A DNA stretch of 64,000 nt, taken from NCBI GenBank assembly GCA_963746185.1, contig CAVVAE010000004.1, positions 248,001 to 312,000 of the forward strand, in the 5' to 3' direction. The stretch's first letter is position 1, and every line of letters starts with the position of its first letter. The translations under genes were made by a program, and so were the position numbers. The notes under the pieces are model-generated. The model was not told the DNA's origin. It was given only the letters and a program-made list of their open reading frames with translations, and searched no databases. Below are positions 7,832-15,868 of the stretch, piece after piece. Origin of the DNA: CAVVAE01 sp963746185. Lineage in GTDB: Bacteria > Actinomycetota > Actinomycetes > Propionibacteriales > Nocardioidaceae.

Positions 7832-9403
7832 TCAGACGCGAACCGCGCCGCCCTGTCGCATCCACCACTCTGCCGCTTCACGCACGTGATTGGGCTGGTT
7901 CTCGTCAGCGGCGATGTCTTGCAGGGCGGTGGCCTGGCGCATGCCGAGGCCGTAGAGCAGCGCCCGGTCGAGGACCGAGCGGTCACCCACGATCAGCGGG
8001 ACCATCTCGTCGAGCGGCCGATCGCTCGGGAGGTGGCCGATGGTCAACGCCATATCGCGGGCCACTTGAGCTGGTGCCTTGGGCAGCCATGCGAGCAACG
8101 CATCCTCCTGGTCCGGTCCGGCAACGTACCTCAACAGGCGAGCGAAGCGTGGCGAGAGAGGATCGTCGATGCCGACCTGCTCGATCTCGGCGGCGAGCGC
8201 CGACGCGAGGAGAGCGCGGAACGGGCTTCCCAGCAAGGCGATGCTCGCGAAGTGCATGCGTCCACTGCGCGCGGCGAACAGCCCTTCGCGGATGAGCCGC
8301 GGGGTCATCTTGTCCTCGTCGTACAGGTTGCCTGCTGGCAACTGCTCGCGGATCGTATCGGCGATGCGCTGCGAGACGCGTCGGGTGGTGTCGGGGCTGA
8401 ACCGTTCTCCGTGCGCTGCTACCTCCGCGAGCTCCTGGTGTCCGGTCACACCACGCGAACCATGCAAGAGCCGGGCTTGCGAGTGCTCGGGCAGCGCCAT
8501 GATGAGCTCCTCGAGCCCTTCCGCGGTAGCACCCGGAACTCGCAGCTTGGTCAGCACCACTTGTTCGATCTGCTCGATCTGCTCGGCGTTATAGAAGTCG
8601 TCCTGGATCTTGATCGCGGCGGCGTCGACGGCGGCTTCGAAGACGTCGTCGGAGTGTGTGGAGAACAACCGCTCGAGGATGACCTGCGCTGCCTCCGGTG
8701 CGGGAGACAGCTCGAGCACGCCCATCGGGTCATTGATGATCTGCACCGCGTCGTCATCGAGGAACTCCCCCACCGCAGCCAGCAACCATGGGTGCGCGAC
8801 GCGGTGCTCGAGCAGCAGCCGAACCGCCTCGAACCGTTGCAGGTAAGCAACTCCGACGCTTCGTGCCATCTGGTTGATCAGCTTCCCAGAGAGCTGCTGC
8901 CAGACCCGACCATTCACATACATGGTTTCGGTAGCGGCGACGTGATGCGCGAGGGCAGTCCACTCGGGCCCGGTCGCGGGCCCATCGAGCAGCGAGTCGA
9001 ACAACGCGTCGAGCCGCTCGTGGAAGCCTTCCGACCTCGAGTCGAGGATCGGCATCCAGGCCGGCAGACCCTCGCCACCCAGGGCGCGCCGAAGAGCGTT
9101 GACCACACTGGTGAGCTGACCTGCCCTAAGTCCGAGCGCCTGCTCATAGGCGACCAGCACGGAGTACCGCGGAGTGACCTTGCCCGACTCCCAGCGGCTC
9201 ACCGCGCTGCGATCAGCCTGGAGTCCGACTTGCCGGAGAGCGGCGTTGAACTGCTCGCCGAGTGCCAGCTCGGGGTCGTGATGATGCAGTCGTGACATCA
9301 GCAGCAGCCAACCGACCCGCGCGTCGACATTCACCGCAGGCCCACGCAGCGACGTGGTGTCCTCCGGTACTTGATACGGGCGACCCCGACGCCCTGCTGC
9401 CAT
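7832..9403 (-). CDS. Large XRE-type HTH regulator with helical C-terminal domain
   Basis: This 523-residue protein has an N-terminal Cro/C1-type helix-turn-helix at about residues 45-100 (ALGEQFNAALRQVGLQADRSAVSRWESGKVTPR). A long, all-helical, probably repeat-like region fills the remaining 400 residues (many ALLASALAAEIEQ-type amphipathic segments), with no recognised ligand domain. Large XRE proteins of this kind occur in actinobacteria as developmental or stress regulators. Start ATG 9403 has GGGGGAG upstream. The upstream 60 bases are unusually AT-rich and contain a small inverted repeat (GTAG-TTTC-CTAC, 9466-9477) that could be an autoregulatory site. Confidence 0.75.
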   Translation of the reverse strand: MAAGRRGRPYQVPEDTTSLRGPAVNVDARVGWLLLMSRLHHHDPELALGEQFNAALRQVGLQADRSAVSRWESGKVTPRYSVLVAYEQALGLRAGQLTSVVNALRRALGGEGLPAWMPILDSRSEGFHERLDALFDSLLDGPATGPEWTALAHHVAATETMYVNGRVWQQLSGKLINQMARSVGVAYLQRFEAVRLLLEHRVAHPWLLAAVGEFLDDDAVQIINDPMGVLELSPAPEAAQVILERLFSTHSDDVFEAAVDAAAIKIQDDFYNAEQIEQIEQVVLTKLRVPGATAEGLEELIMALPEHSQARLLHGSRGVTGHQELAEVAAHGERFSPDTTRRVSQRIADTIREQLPAGNLYDEDKMTPRLIREGLFAARSGRMHFASIALLGSPFRALLASALAAEIEQVGIDDPLSPRFARLLRYVAGPDQEDALLAWLPKAPAQVARDMALTIGHLPSDRPLDEMVPLIVGDRSVLDRALLYGLGMRQATALQDIAADENQPNHVREAAEWWMRQGGAVRV

Positions 9404-9533
9404 CTCGCTCCCCCTGGTGGATCGTGTGGTGTGCTGAATCTAGAACTGAATTTATGTTAGTGAAGGTAGTTTCCTACAAAAAATACGTGGAGTAGAGCCT
9501 TGGCAACAGTCCGTCATGGGCGATCAACAGGAA

Positions 9534-9566
9534 GCCGCTCGGCCCGCGAACGGCGGGCCGAGCGGC
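9534..9566. terminator. Strong hairpin downstream of the pirin gene
   Basis: GCCGCTCGGCCCG (9534-9546) and CGGGCCGAGCGGC (9554-9566) form a 13-bp perfect stem with a 7-base loop. It lies 22 bases beyond the stop of the minus-strand pirin gene and separates it from the promoter region of the XRE regulator. Confidence 0.75.
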
Positions 9567-9588
9567 AAATGTCAGAGTTTGTACCCGG

Positions 9589-10575
9589 TCAGTTCTCGGT
9601 CGACGTGATCTCGCTGCCGAGTCCGTGCACCGACGGGATCTGACCGAGGCGACCGGCCTGGAAGTCCTCGAACGCGGCCATCACTTCGGCGCGCGTGTTC
9701 ATCACAAACGGGCCTCCCCACGCGACCGGCTCGCGAATCGGCTGACCGCCGATCACCAGTACCTCGAGCGTCGGCGTGTTGCTCACTTGGTGTCCGGAGG
9801 CAGCCAGTGCGATCTCGTCGCCCGCGCCGAGCACGACCAGCTGACCGGTGTGGATCGGCCGGTGGTCTGGTCCGACCGTGCCGTTGCCGGCGAGTACGTA
9901 GACCAGCGCGTTGAAGTCAGTGCGCCACGGCAGGGCCAGGTCTGCGGTCGCGGCGATGCTCGCGTGGACCATCGTCATCGGCGTGTACGTCGATCCGGGT
10001 CCCTTCACCCCGGCGACCTCACCGGCGATGATGCGCACCAGTGAACCGGCGTCCGGCGTCGTGATGAGCCCGACGTCGCCGCCACGGAGGTCCTGGTAGC
10101 GCGGGTCGGCCCACTTCTGGTCACGGGGCAGGTTGACCCAGAGCTGGATGCCGTGGAAGAGCCCGCCAGCCTGGACCAGCCAGTCCGGCGGCTTCTCGAT
10201 GTGCAGGATGCCGCCGCCGGCAGTCATCCACTGGGTGTCGCCGTTGCTGATGGAGCCGCCGCCTCCGTGGCTGTCCTGGTGCTCGAACGTCCCGTCGAGC
10301 AGGTAGGTCACGGTCTCGAAGCCGCGATGCGGGTGCCATGACGTGCCTTTGGCTTCACCTGGTGCGTACTCCACCTCACCCATCTGGTCCATGTGGATGA
10401 ACGGGTCGAGCAGCGCCAGGTCGACGCCGGCGAAGGCGCGACGGACCGGAAAGCCCTCGCCCTCGAAGCCACGAGGTCCCTCGGTGAGCGAGATGACGGG
10501 GCGGGTGGTGGCACCGGAGACGGACGCGGGGATCCGCGGCAGGATGGTCAGGTCGTCGACGGTTACAGCAGGCAT
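9589..10575 (-). CDS. Pirin family bicupin protein
   Basis: This 328-residue protein has two cupin domains. The N-terminal domain carries the pirin metal-site pattern (FIHMDQMGEV, WHPHRGFETVTYLLDG, then FEHQDSHGGG and a later histidine in ILHIEKPP), and the C-terminal cupin has FNALVYVLAGNG and a GQLVVLGAGDE turn. Pirins bind iron; some have quercetin dioxygenase activity, and others act as redox-sensing regulators. Start ATG 10575 has GAGGGA nine bases upstream; the frame is open for 16 codons more but without a suitable site. It is monocistronic and closed by a strong hairpin. Confidence 0.9.
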   Translation of the reverse strand: MPAVTVDDLTILPRIPASVSGATTRPVISLTEGPRGFEGEGFPVRRAFAGVDLALLDPFIHMDQMGEVEYAPGEAKGTSWHPHRGFETVTYLLDGTFEHQDSHGGGGSISNGDTQWMTAGGGILHIEKPPDWLVQAGGLFHGIQLWVNLPRDQKWADPRYQDLRGGDVGLITTPDAGSLVRIIAGEVAGVKGPGSTYTPMTMVHASIAATADLALPWRTDFNALVYVLAGNGTVGPDHRPIHTGQLVVLGAGDEIALAASGHQVSNTPTLEVLVIGGQPIREPVAWGGPFVMNTRAEVMAAFEDFQAGRLGQIPSVHGLGSEITSTEN

Positions 10576-10647
10576 TTTCAGGGTCCCTCTTCTCGCATGT
10601 GCGGTGGTGGTTACCCGATACAACAGTAGTTGAACGCTAAATCTTCC

Positions 10648-11898
10648 TCAAGGTGTGTGAACGTGGCCGACCGCGGTGTGATCGGGCCAGTTGACGGCGT
10701 ACGACGGGTCGCGGCCCGTCGTCGCCCGGACGTACCGCATCAACTCGCGGACGATGCCGGCGTTGCCCATCGCCCAACCGGTACGGGGCTCGAGCATGCT
10801 CGGGGTGACCCGATGCTCGTGATTCGACCAACGAGCTCCGTTGGCGTCCCTGGTGGCGCGGGCTGCAAGGTCAGTGACGAGCACCTGGGCGAAGTCCAGG
10901 TCGCCGCCTCGCTCGGCGTACCGGTCGCCCGCGAGAGCGAGCACGCCCGCGGTCCCGCAACAGCGTCCGTTGTTGTCCCAGAACCCCGGTCTCACTCGGC
11001 GCGGCAGGCCAGATTGCGTCACCGTGTGCCAGCATCGATCGGCCAGGTCTTGCCACGCCGGATCCTTGGTGACAGCACTCAGCAGCCGAAACGCTTGCGC
11101 GTCGCCAGCCGGCCCGTGGCACCAGCCATAGCTGTAACGCTCGACGACTTCCGGTTTGTGTTGGGGATCAGAGTGCGGCACCAGAAATCCAGCCTCGTCC
11201 GCCTCGTTGCGACTCACGACGTCGGCTGCACCGGCGAGCGCCAGTTCGATGAGATCCGGGCGGCCGGTCGCCTGACCAACTGTTGCGAGGGCCGCCACGA
11301 TGCCCAACGTGCCGTGTGAAATGTGGTGGAAGCGCGCCGGTGTCCCCTGGCGCACCTCCCAGTGCACACCGCCGGCAGTCGTCTCGGCAGTCCGCGTGTA
11401 CGGCGTGACCGCCATCAGGGCAAGATCGGCGTCGCCAACAGCCATGGCCCCGAGCGCGATTCCGGCGTTGCCGCCGAGCAGCTCGAACTGGTCAGCCCAA
11501 CGCTCCCCGTCGAAGCGCGAGCGCACGCTCTTGCGGGCACTGACAGACGCCGCGGCCGAAGGCGGATCTCCGAGCACGTCGTCGACTGCGTGGAGGGCCA
11601 CGGCCATCCCGGCAAGGCCGAAGTACAAGGAGGAGATGTCCCAGCTCGCGACCTCTTCAGCGATCGCTCGGGCTCCACGTAACGCGGCATCGGCGTACTG
11701 GTCGTCCTCGAAGTGGCGGTAGGCCTCCAACAGCGTGACCACGATTCCGGAGGCCCCGCTGTACAGCGTCGGGTCGATCTCGTCATCGCTGGGTTTGCCT
11801 GACCACACGAGGCCCTCGGGTGTCTCGACTGCCTGCCCCAGCAACCACGTCAGGCTGTCCGCGGCCAGCGCCTCGGCTTCGGATGTTTCCGTGATCAC
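10648..11898 (-). CDS. Stand-alone LanC-like protein with Cys-Cys-Cys zinc site
   Basis: This 416-residue protein has the alpha/alpha toroid of LanC-type lanthionine cyclases, with repeated G-x-x-G segments (YSGASGIV, YFGLAGMA, HGTLGIVAAL). The predicted zinc ligands are Cys260 (GWCHGPAG), Cys313 and Cys314 (GRCCGTAG). Most LanC enzymes have Cys-His-Gly at the third position; here it is Cys-Cys-Gly, as reported for the ProcM-type cyclase domain. No lantibiotic dehydratase, kinase, precursor peptide or transporter lies nearby. Stand-alone LanC-like proteins may bind glutathione or modify proteins. It is followed by a TetR gene upstream in the same orientation, only 24 bases away, so the two may be one transcript. 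Confidence 0.85.
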   Translation of the reverse strand: MITETSEAEALAADSLTWLLGQAVETPEGLVWSGKPSDDEIDPTLYSGASGIVVTLLEAYRHFEDDQYADAALRGARAIAEEVASWDISSLYFGLAGMAVALHAVDDVLGDPPSAAASVSARKSVRSRFDGERWADQFELLGGNAGIALGAMAVGDADLALMAVTPYTRTAETTAGGVHWEVRQGTPARFHHISHGTLGIVAALATVGQATGRPDLIELALAGAADVVSRNEADEAGFLVPHSDPQHKPEVVERYSYGWCHGPAGDAQAFRLLSAVTKDPAWQDLADRCWHTVTQSGLPRRVRPGFWDNNGRCCGTAGVLALAGDRYAERGGDLDFAQVLVTDLAARATRDANGARWSNHEHRVTPSMLEPRTGWAMGNAGIVRELMRYVRATTGRDPSYAVNWPDHTAVGHVHTP

Positions 11899-11922
11899 GC
11901 TTCCCAGCGTCTCATGGTCACG

Positions 11923-12549
11923 TCACGGTCGAAGCGACCCTGCCGGCTGGTGGAGTGCACCACGCTCGAGCCCAAGTTCGGCCTCCGCGTGCGCCACCGA
12001 CCACGGGATCACGGCGTCGCGGGAGACGGCCGCCCGGTGTGCGACGGTCTGGAGAGCGAGACCGTCCAGCAATGACAAGATCCGCCAAGCAGCGCCTTCG
12101 GGGTCGGGGCACGACATCACCTTGGCGTCGATCCCGTCCTGGATGGCGGCCACCAGCAGTTGCTGCCAGGCCACGTTGAGGCGTTGCGAGGTGGCCTGCA
12201 CCGCGGGTCGCCGGGCCGCCTCAGCCCAGGCGTCGAGCCACAGCTGGAACGCCCAGTCCTGCTCGGCCCGGGTATAGGTGCCGAAGAAGATGGAGAGTCG
12301 CTCGACCGGCCCCTCGCCTTGCTCCATGGCCTCGCGGGTGGCGTCGAGATCTTGGCTCGCCGCGCGATCGAACGCGGCCGCCAGCAGGTCGTCCATCGAG
12401 GCGAAGTAATGGTGGATCAGCCCGCTCGACGTACCCATCTGATCGGCCACATCGCGCACCGTGGTCGCCGCCATCCCCTTGCGGAGCATCACGGAGAGCG
12501 CCGCATCGACGATGCTGTCGCGGCGTTCGAGCGGGTTCATCCGGGCCAT
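11923..12549 (-). CDS. TetR/AcrR family regulator (BetI-like N-terminus)
   Basis: This regulator of about 208 residues has an N-terminal HTH (about residues 8-55: RRDSIVDAALSVMLRKGM, ATTVRDVADQMGTSSGLIHHYF) followed by a helical ligand-binding domain. The G-LIHHYF recognition helix resembles BetI-type repressors, which respond to choline or betaine aldehyde. It is divergent from the GcvT-like/oxidoreductase pair with about 97 bp between starts, so it probably controls that operon. It is also 24 bp upstream of the LanC-like gene in the same direction. ATG 12549 is the most likely start; GTG 12552 precedes it directly. Confidence 0.85.
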   Translation of the reverse strand: MARMNPLERRDSIVDAALSVMLRKGMAATTVRDVADQMGTSSGLIHHYFASMDDLLAAAFDRAASQDLDATREAMEQGEGPVERLSIFFGTYTRAEQDWAFQLWLDAWAEAARRPAVQATSQRLNVAWQQLLVAAIQDGIDAKVMSCPDPEGAAWRILSLLDGLALQTVAHRAAVSRDAVIPWSVAHAEAELGLERGALHQPAGSLRP

Positions 12550-12646
12550 CACAAGGACCAGTTAAGCCTATTGCGCGTGTGTCCAACAACGCTTAGGCTG
12601 GCGGAATCCCGACCTGCCGCGGAAGACCAGATGGAGATTCCGAGCG

Positions 12647-13846
12647 ATGATCAAGACCACCCCTTTCTATGAGCGCCTGAACGAGCTGAACACGACCGGG
12701 CTCTGGGGCCACTGGTCTGGGTACCTGTCCGCACTGCGCTACGACCACTCGGCAAAGCACGAGTACTTCGCCGTGCGCAACGCCGCCGGCTACTTCGACA
12801 CCTCTCCGCTCTACAAGTTCTGGATCCGTGGCAAGGACGCCGAGAAGTTCCTGGCCGGTGTGATGACCCGAGACATCCGGCTCTGTCGACCAGGCAAAGC
12901 GCAGTACACGCTCTGGTGCGACGACCGAGGCTTCGTGCTCGAGGACGGAGTGCTGTTCCGCCACTCCGACACCGAGTTCCTGCTCACCGCAGCCGAGCCC
13001 AACGTTGGTTACCTCCGCGACCTCGTCGGCCGACTCGATGTCGAGATTGAGGACGTCAGCGACGACTTCGGCATGCTGGCGGTGCAGGGTCCGCGTTCGC
13101 GCGAGATCATCAGCAAGCTCGCACCGGAGGTCAACGACCTCAGCTTCTTCGACCACACCGAGGCCAAGATCGGCTCGGCGCCCGTGACGATCTCACGCAC
13201 CGGCTACACCGGCGACCTCGGCTTCGAGGTCCGCGTCGCGGCCGACAACGCCCTTCCTGTGCTCGATGCCCTGATGGAGGCGGGCGAGGGTCACGGCTTC
13301 ATCCCGTTCGGCGAGGAAGCACTGCTGATGACGCGCATCGAAGCCGGGCTGGTGCTCATCAACGTCGAGTTCTCGTCGAGCCGGTTCGCGTTCACCGACC
13401 ACGAACGGGTCACGCCCAAGGAGCTGGGTTTCGGCTGGATGCTCAAGGGCATCGACGCCGACGACCGCCCGTTCATCGGCCGCAACGCCATCCGCAAAGA
13501 GATCGCCGACAAGACGTCGCGCTGGTCGAGTGTCGGCCTCGTGCTCGACTGGCAGGACTACGACCGGCTCTACAACGATGCCGGCCTCGTCCCGCCGAAG
13601 GATGAGACGCCGCTCGACTACGAGTCGATGTTGTACGACGACGAAGGCAACCGCATCGGCTACGCGACCAGCCTGATGTACTCCCCCGTGCTGCAGCGCC
13701 ACATCGCGATGGCGCGTGTGCGACCCGATCTCGCGGCAGTGGGATCCCGAGTCAACCTCGAGCTCACGATCAACCACCAGTACGAAACGGTGGCGGCCGA
13801 TGTGGCTCGGATGCCCTTGTTCAAACCCGAGCGAAAGACGGCCTGA
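12647..13846 (+). CDS. GcvT-family aminomethyltransferase-like protein
   Basis: This 399-residue protein has the three-part GcvT fold: an N-terminal folate-binding half with YFAVRNAAGYFDTSPLYKF and a MTRDI segment, the FGMLAVQGPRSREI strand, the SRTGYTGDLGFEV motif diagnostic of the family, and a C-terminal barrel. GcvT relatives transfer one-carbon units to tetrahydrofolate; many actinobacterial members act on demethylated amines such as dimethylglycine or sarcosine. It is five bases upstream of an FAD oxidoreductase gene, so the pair may oxidise an N-methylated amine and capture the released carbon. There are no gcvH or gcvP genes nearby, which argues against the glycine cleavage system. 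Confidence 0.85.
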   Translation: MIKTTPFYERLNELNTTGLWGHWSGYLSALRYDHSAKHEYFAVRNAAGYFDTSPLYKFWIRGKDAEKFLAGVMTRDIRLCRPGKAQYTLWCDDRGFVLEDGVLFRHSDTEFLLTAAEPNVGYLRDLVGRLDVEIEDVSDDFGMLAVQGPRSREIISKLAPEVNDLSFFDHTEAKIGSAPVTISRTGYTGDLGFEVRVAADNALPVLDALMEAGEGHGFIPFGEEALLMTRIEAGLVLINVEFSSSRFAFTDHERVTPKELGFGWMLKGIDADDRPFIGRNAIRKEIADKTSRWSSVGLVLDWQDYDRLYNDAGLVPPKDETPLDYESMLYDDEGNRIGYATSLMYSPVLQRHIAMARVRPDLAAVGSRVNLELTINHQYETVAADVARMPLFKPERKTA

Positions 13847-13850
13847 CCTC

Positions 13851-15452
13851 ATGGCGACCAAGACCAAGAACTACGACGCCATCATCGTCGGTGGCGGCCA
13901 CAACGGACTCGTCAACGGCGCCTACCTGGCGAAGTCGGGCCTCAAAGTACTGATCATCGAGCGCCGCTCCTTCGTGGGTGGTGCCGCCATCACCGAGGAG
14001 CTCCGGCCCGGCTTCCACTTCACGACGTTCTCCTACGCCCTGAGCCTGCTCCGGCCCGACATCATCCACGAGCTCGATCTCGTCAAGCACGGCTTCCTGC
14101 CGATCCTGATGCCGTCGTCATTCGCGCCGATGGAGAACGGCGATTACCTCCTGCTCGGCCAGGACCGTGACGAGAACATCAAAGAGATCATGCGTCACTC
14201 ACCGCATGACGCCGACGCGATGGACCGCTACGAGTACGACGTCGAGCGGGTCTGCCAGGTCGTCAAACCGCTGCTCGACAAGGTTCCGCCCAACATCTTC
14301 GGCAAGTCGCCTGAAGACCTCGAAGGTGTCGCCGAGCTGGTCTCCCACTTGAGTGGTGTCGAGCAGAAGGTCATGCACGACACGATCCGGATGCTCACCG
14401 GAAGCGCGTCCGACTTCCTCGACGACTACTTCGAGAGCGACATCCTCAAGGGCTACATCGCCTCGTCAGGCATCATCGGCACGAAGGTTGGCCCGATGTC
14501 GCAGGGCTCTGGCCTGGTGCTGCTCTACCACTCGATGGGAGAGCACGACGGTCACTTCGGTGCGTGGGCGTTCCACAAGGGCGGCAACGGCGGCTTCACC
14601 CAGGTGCTCGCTCGGGCTGCGCAAGCGTACGGAGCCGAGATCCTGCTCGACTCCCCCGTTGACCAGGTGATCACGAAGGAAGGCAAGGCGGTTGGCGTCG
14701 CCCTCGAGGACGGCACCGAGTTGAATGCCAACGTCGTCGTCAGTGCACTCGACCCGCGTCGTACGTTCACGCAACTTGTCGAGCCACGCGAGCTGCCGAG
14801 TGATCTCGTCGAGAACATCAATCGGATGAAGTTCCAGGGCACGTCGGCGAAGGTCAACTTCGCTCTCGACGGTCTGCCGAAGTACCCGGCTCTGGGCGAC
14901 CGCTCCGACCAGTACCGCGGCTTCGTCAACATCGGGCCTTCGATGGAGTACCTCGAGCGCGCGTTCGACGACGCCAAGTACGGCTGGTACAGCCAGCGTC
15001 CCTACATCGACATGGCGATCCAGTCGATCGTCGACCCCGACATGGCGCCTCCGGGCAAGCACGTGATGTCGTGCTTCGTGCAGTACGCGCCGTACCACCT
15101 CAAGGGCAGCGACTGGGACACTGAGCGCGACAAGTTCGGCGACACCGTGCAGGCCACGCTGGAGTCGTTCTTCCCCGGCTTCGGTGACCTGGTGCTCCAA
15201 CGCGAGGTCGTGACACCGCTCGACATCGAGCGCGTGGTCGGCCTCACTGAAGGCAACATCTTCGCGGGTGAGTTCTTCGCACCGCAGATGTACTTCTTCC
15301 GGCCCGCGCCGGGTTGGAGCCAGTACCGCACGCCTATCGACGGCTACTACCAGTGCGGCTCGGGTACCCATCCGGGCGGCTGCGTCATGGGTGCGCCCGG
15401 CAAGCTTGCCAGCCAGCAGATCCTGGGCGACCTCGCCAAGGCGAAGTCCTAG
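13851..15452 (+). CDS. PYROXD2/phytoene-desaturase-like FAD oxidoreductase
   Basis: This 533-residue protein starts four codons into a Rossmann dinucleotide motif (AIIVGGGHNGLVNGAYLAKSG) followed by LIIERRSFVGGAA, the pattern of the phytoene-desaturase/amine-oxidase superfamily. The C-terminal FAD motif is near the end (YYQCGSGTHPGGCVMGAPG). The sequence fits the PYROXD2-like branch rather than carotenoid enzymes. No carotenoid synthesis gene is present; instead it sits directly after a GcvT-like gene, under a divergent BetI-like TetR regulator, so an amine substrate is plausible (inference). A tandem hairpin repeat begins three bases after its stop codon. Confidence 0.85.
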   Translation: MATKTKNYDAIIVGGGHNGLVNGAYLAKSGLKVLIIERRSFVGGAAITEELRPGFHFTTFSYALSLLRPDIIHELDLVKHGFLPILMPSSFAPMENGDYLLLGQDRDENIKEIMRHSPHDADAMDRYEYDVERVCQVVKPLLDKVPPNIFGKSPEDLEGVAELVSHLSGVEQKVMHDTIRMLTGSASDFLDDYFESDILKGYIASSGIIGTKVGPMSQGSGLVLLYHSMGEHDGHFGAWAFHKGGNGGFTQVLARAAQAYGAEILLDSPVDQVITKEGKAVGVALEDGTELNANVVVSALDPRRTFTQLVEPRELPSDLVENINRMKFQGTSAKVNFALDGLPKYPALGDRSDQYRGFVNIGPSMEYLERAFDDAKYGWYSQRPYIDMAIQSIVDPDMAPPGKHVMSCFVQYAPYHLKGSDWDTERDKFGDTVQATLESFFPGFGDLVLQREVVTPLDIERVVGLTEGNIFAGEFFAPQMYFFRPAPGWSQYRTPIDGYYQCGSGTHPGGCVMGAPGKLASQQILGDLAKAKS

Positions 15453-15454
15453 AC

Positions 15455-15585
15455 GTACGTCTCCCGACACTCGTCGGCAAACGGACCCTCAGGCTTTCGA
15501 ACGGCGTACGTCTTCCGACACACGTCGGCAAACGGACCCTCAGGCTGTCGAACGGCGTACGTCTTCCGACACACGTCGGCAAACG
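15455..15585 (+). repeat. 51-bp tandem repeat with embedded hairpins (2.6 copies)
   Basis: Units start at 15455, 15506 and 15557 with GTACGTCT and have an exact 51-base period. Units one and two differ at a few positions; the third is cut after about 29 bases. Each unit holds a CCGAC/GTCGG stem with a 4-base loop, so the transcript forms three short hairpins in a row. The repeat lies just after the FAD oxidoreductase stop and probably acts as a terminator or mRNA 3'-end stabiliser. It is not CRISPR: the whole unit repeats, with no variable spacer. Confidence 0.9.
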
Positions 15586-15618
15586 CATCTTTTGGGTTCG
15601 GCAGGGTACGACGGTGCC

Positions 15619-15849
15619 ATGACGACCTCACCGAGCGAACCCGTCGAGAACGACCAGAGTGGCTCCGACCACGACGACGACTCCAAGAGCACTGAAGGCA
15701 TTGACGACAGCCAGCTACCTGAAGACCTGCAGCCGGACCGCAACCCGCTCGCCAGCGAAGACGGCGACACGGAGAAGTCCGTAAAACCTGACACCGACGA
15801 CGTCGTACCGGAGGGCGAAGCGCCCCCCGGTGACCCGTCCATCGGCTGA
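15619..15849 (+). CDS. Small acidic, probably disordered protein
   Basis: This 76-residue protein is rich in Asp, Glu, Ser and Pro, with no hydrophobic core (for example DHDDDSKSTEG, QLPEDLQPDRNPL, GEAPPGDPSIG). The QLPEDLQP segment is familiar from short actinobacterial proteins of unknown function. Coding is supported by the third-position GC pattern; a usable ribosome binding site is only weakly present (AGGGTACGACGGTGCC). It ends 19 bases before the end of the convergent glycosyltransferase gene. Confidence 0.6.
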   Translation: MTTSPSEPVENDQSGSDHDDDSKSTEGIDDSQLPEDLQPDRNPLASEDGDTEKSVKPDTDDVVPEGEAPPGDPSIG

Positions 15850-15868
15850 CAGCGGTTTCGGGAAGCCT

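Noticed and set aside
7667..9295. Long plus-strand open frame, 542 codons
   Set aside because: It is antisense to the XRE regulator and the MauE gene, has no ribosome site and no recognisable domain.
9466..9477. GTAG-TTTC-CTAC inverted repeat as operator of the XRE gene
   Set aside because: Four-base arms are too short to separate from chance; noted only within the gene entry.
12550..12646. Glycine riboswitch before the GcvT-like gene
   Set aside because: The divergent region is only 97 bases and has no tandem aptamer pattern.
14466..15470. Minus-strand open frame, 334 codons
   Set aside because: It is antisense to the FAD oxidoreductase, which has a full set of motifs.
15455..15585. CRISPR array
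   Set aside because: Units repeat completely with a 51-base period and no variable spacers; only 2.6 units, no cas genes.
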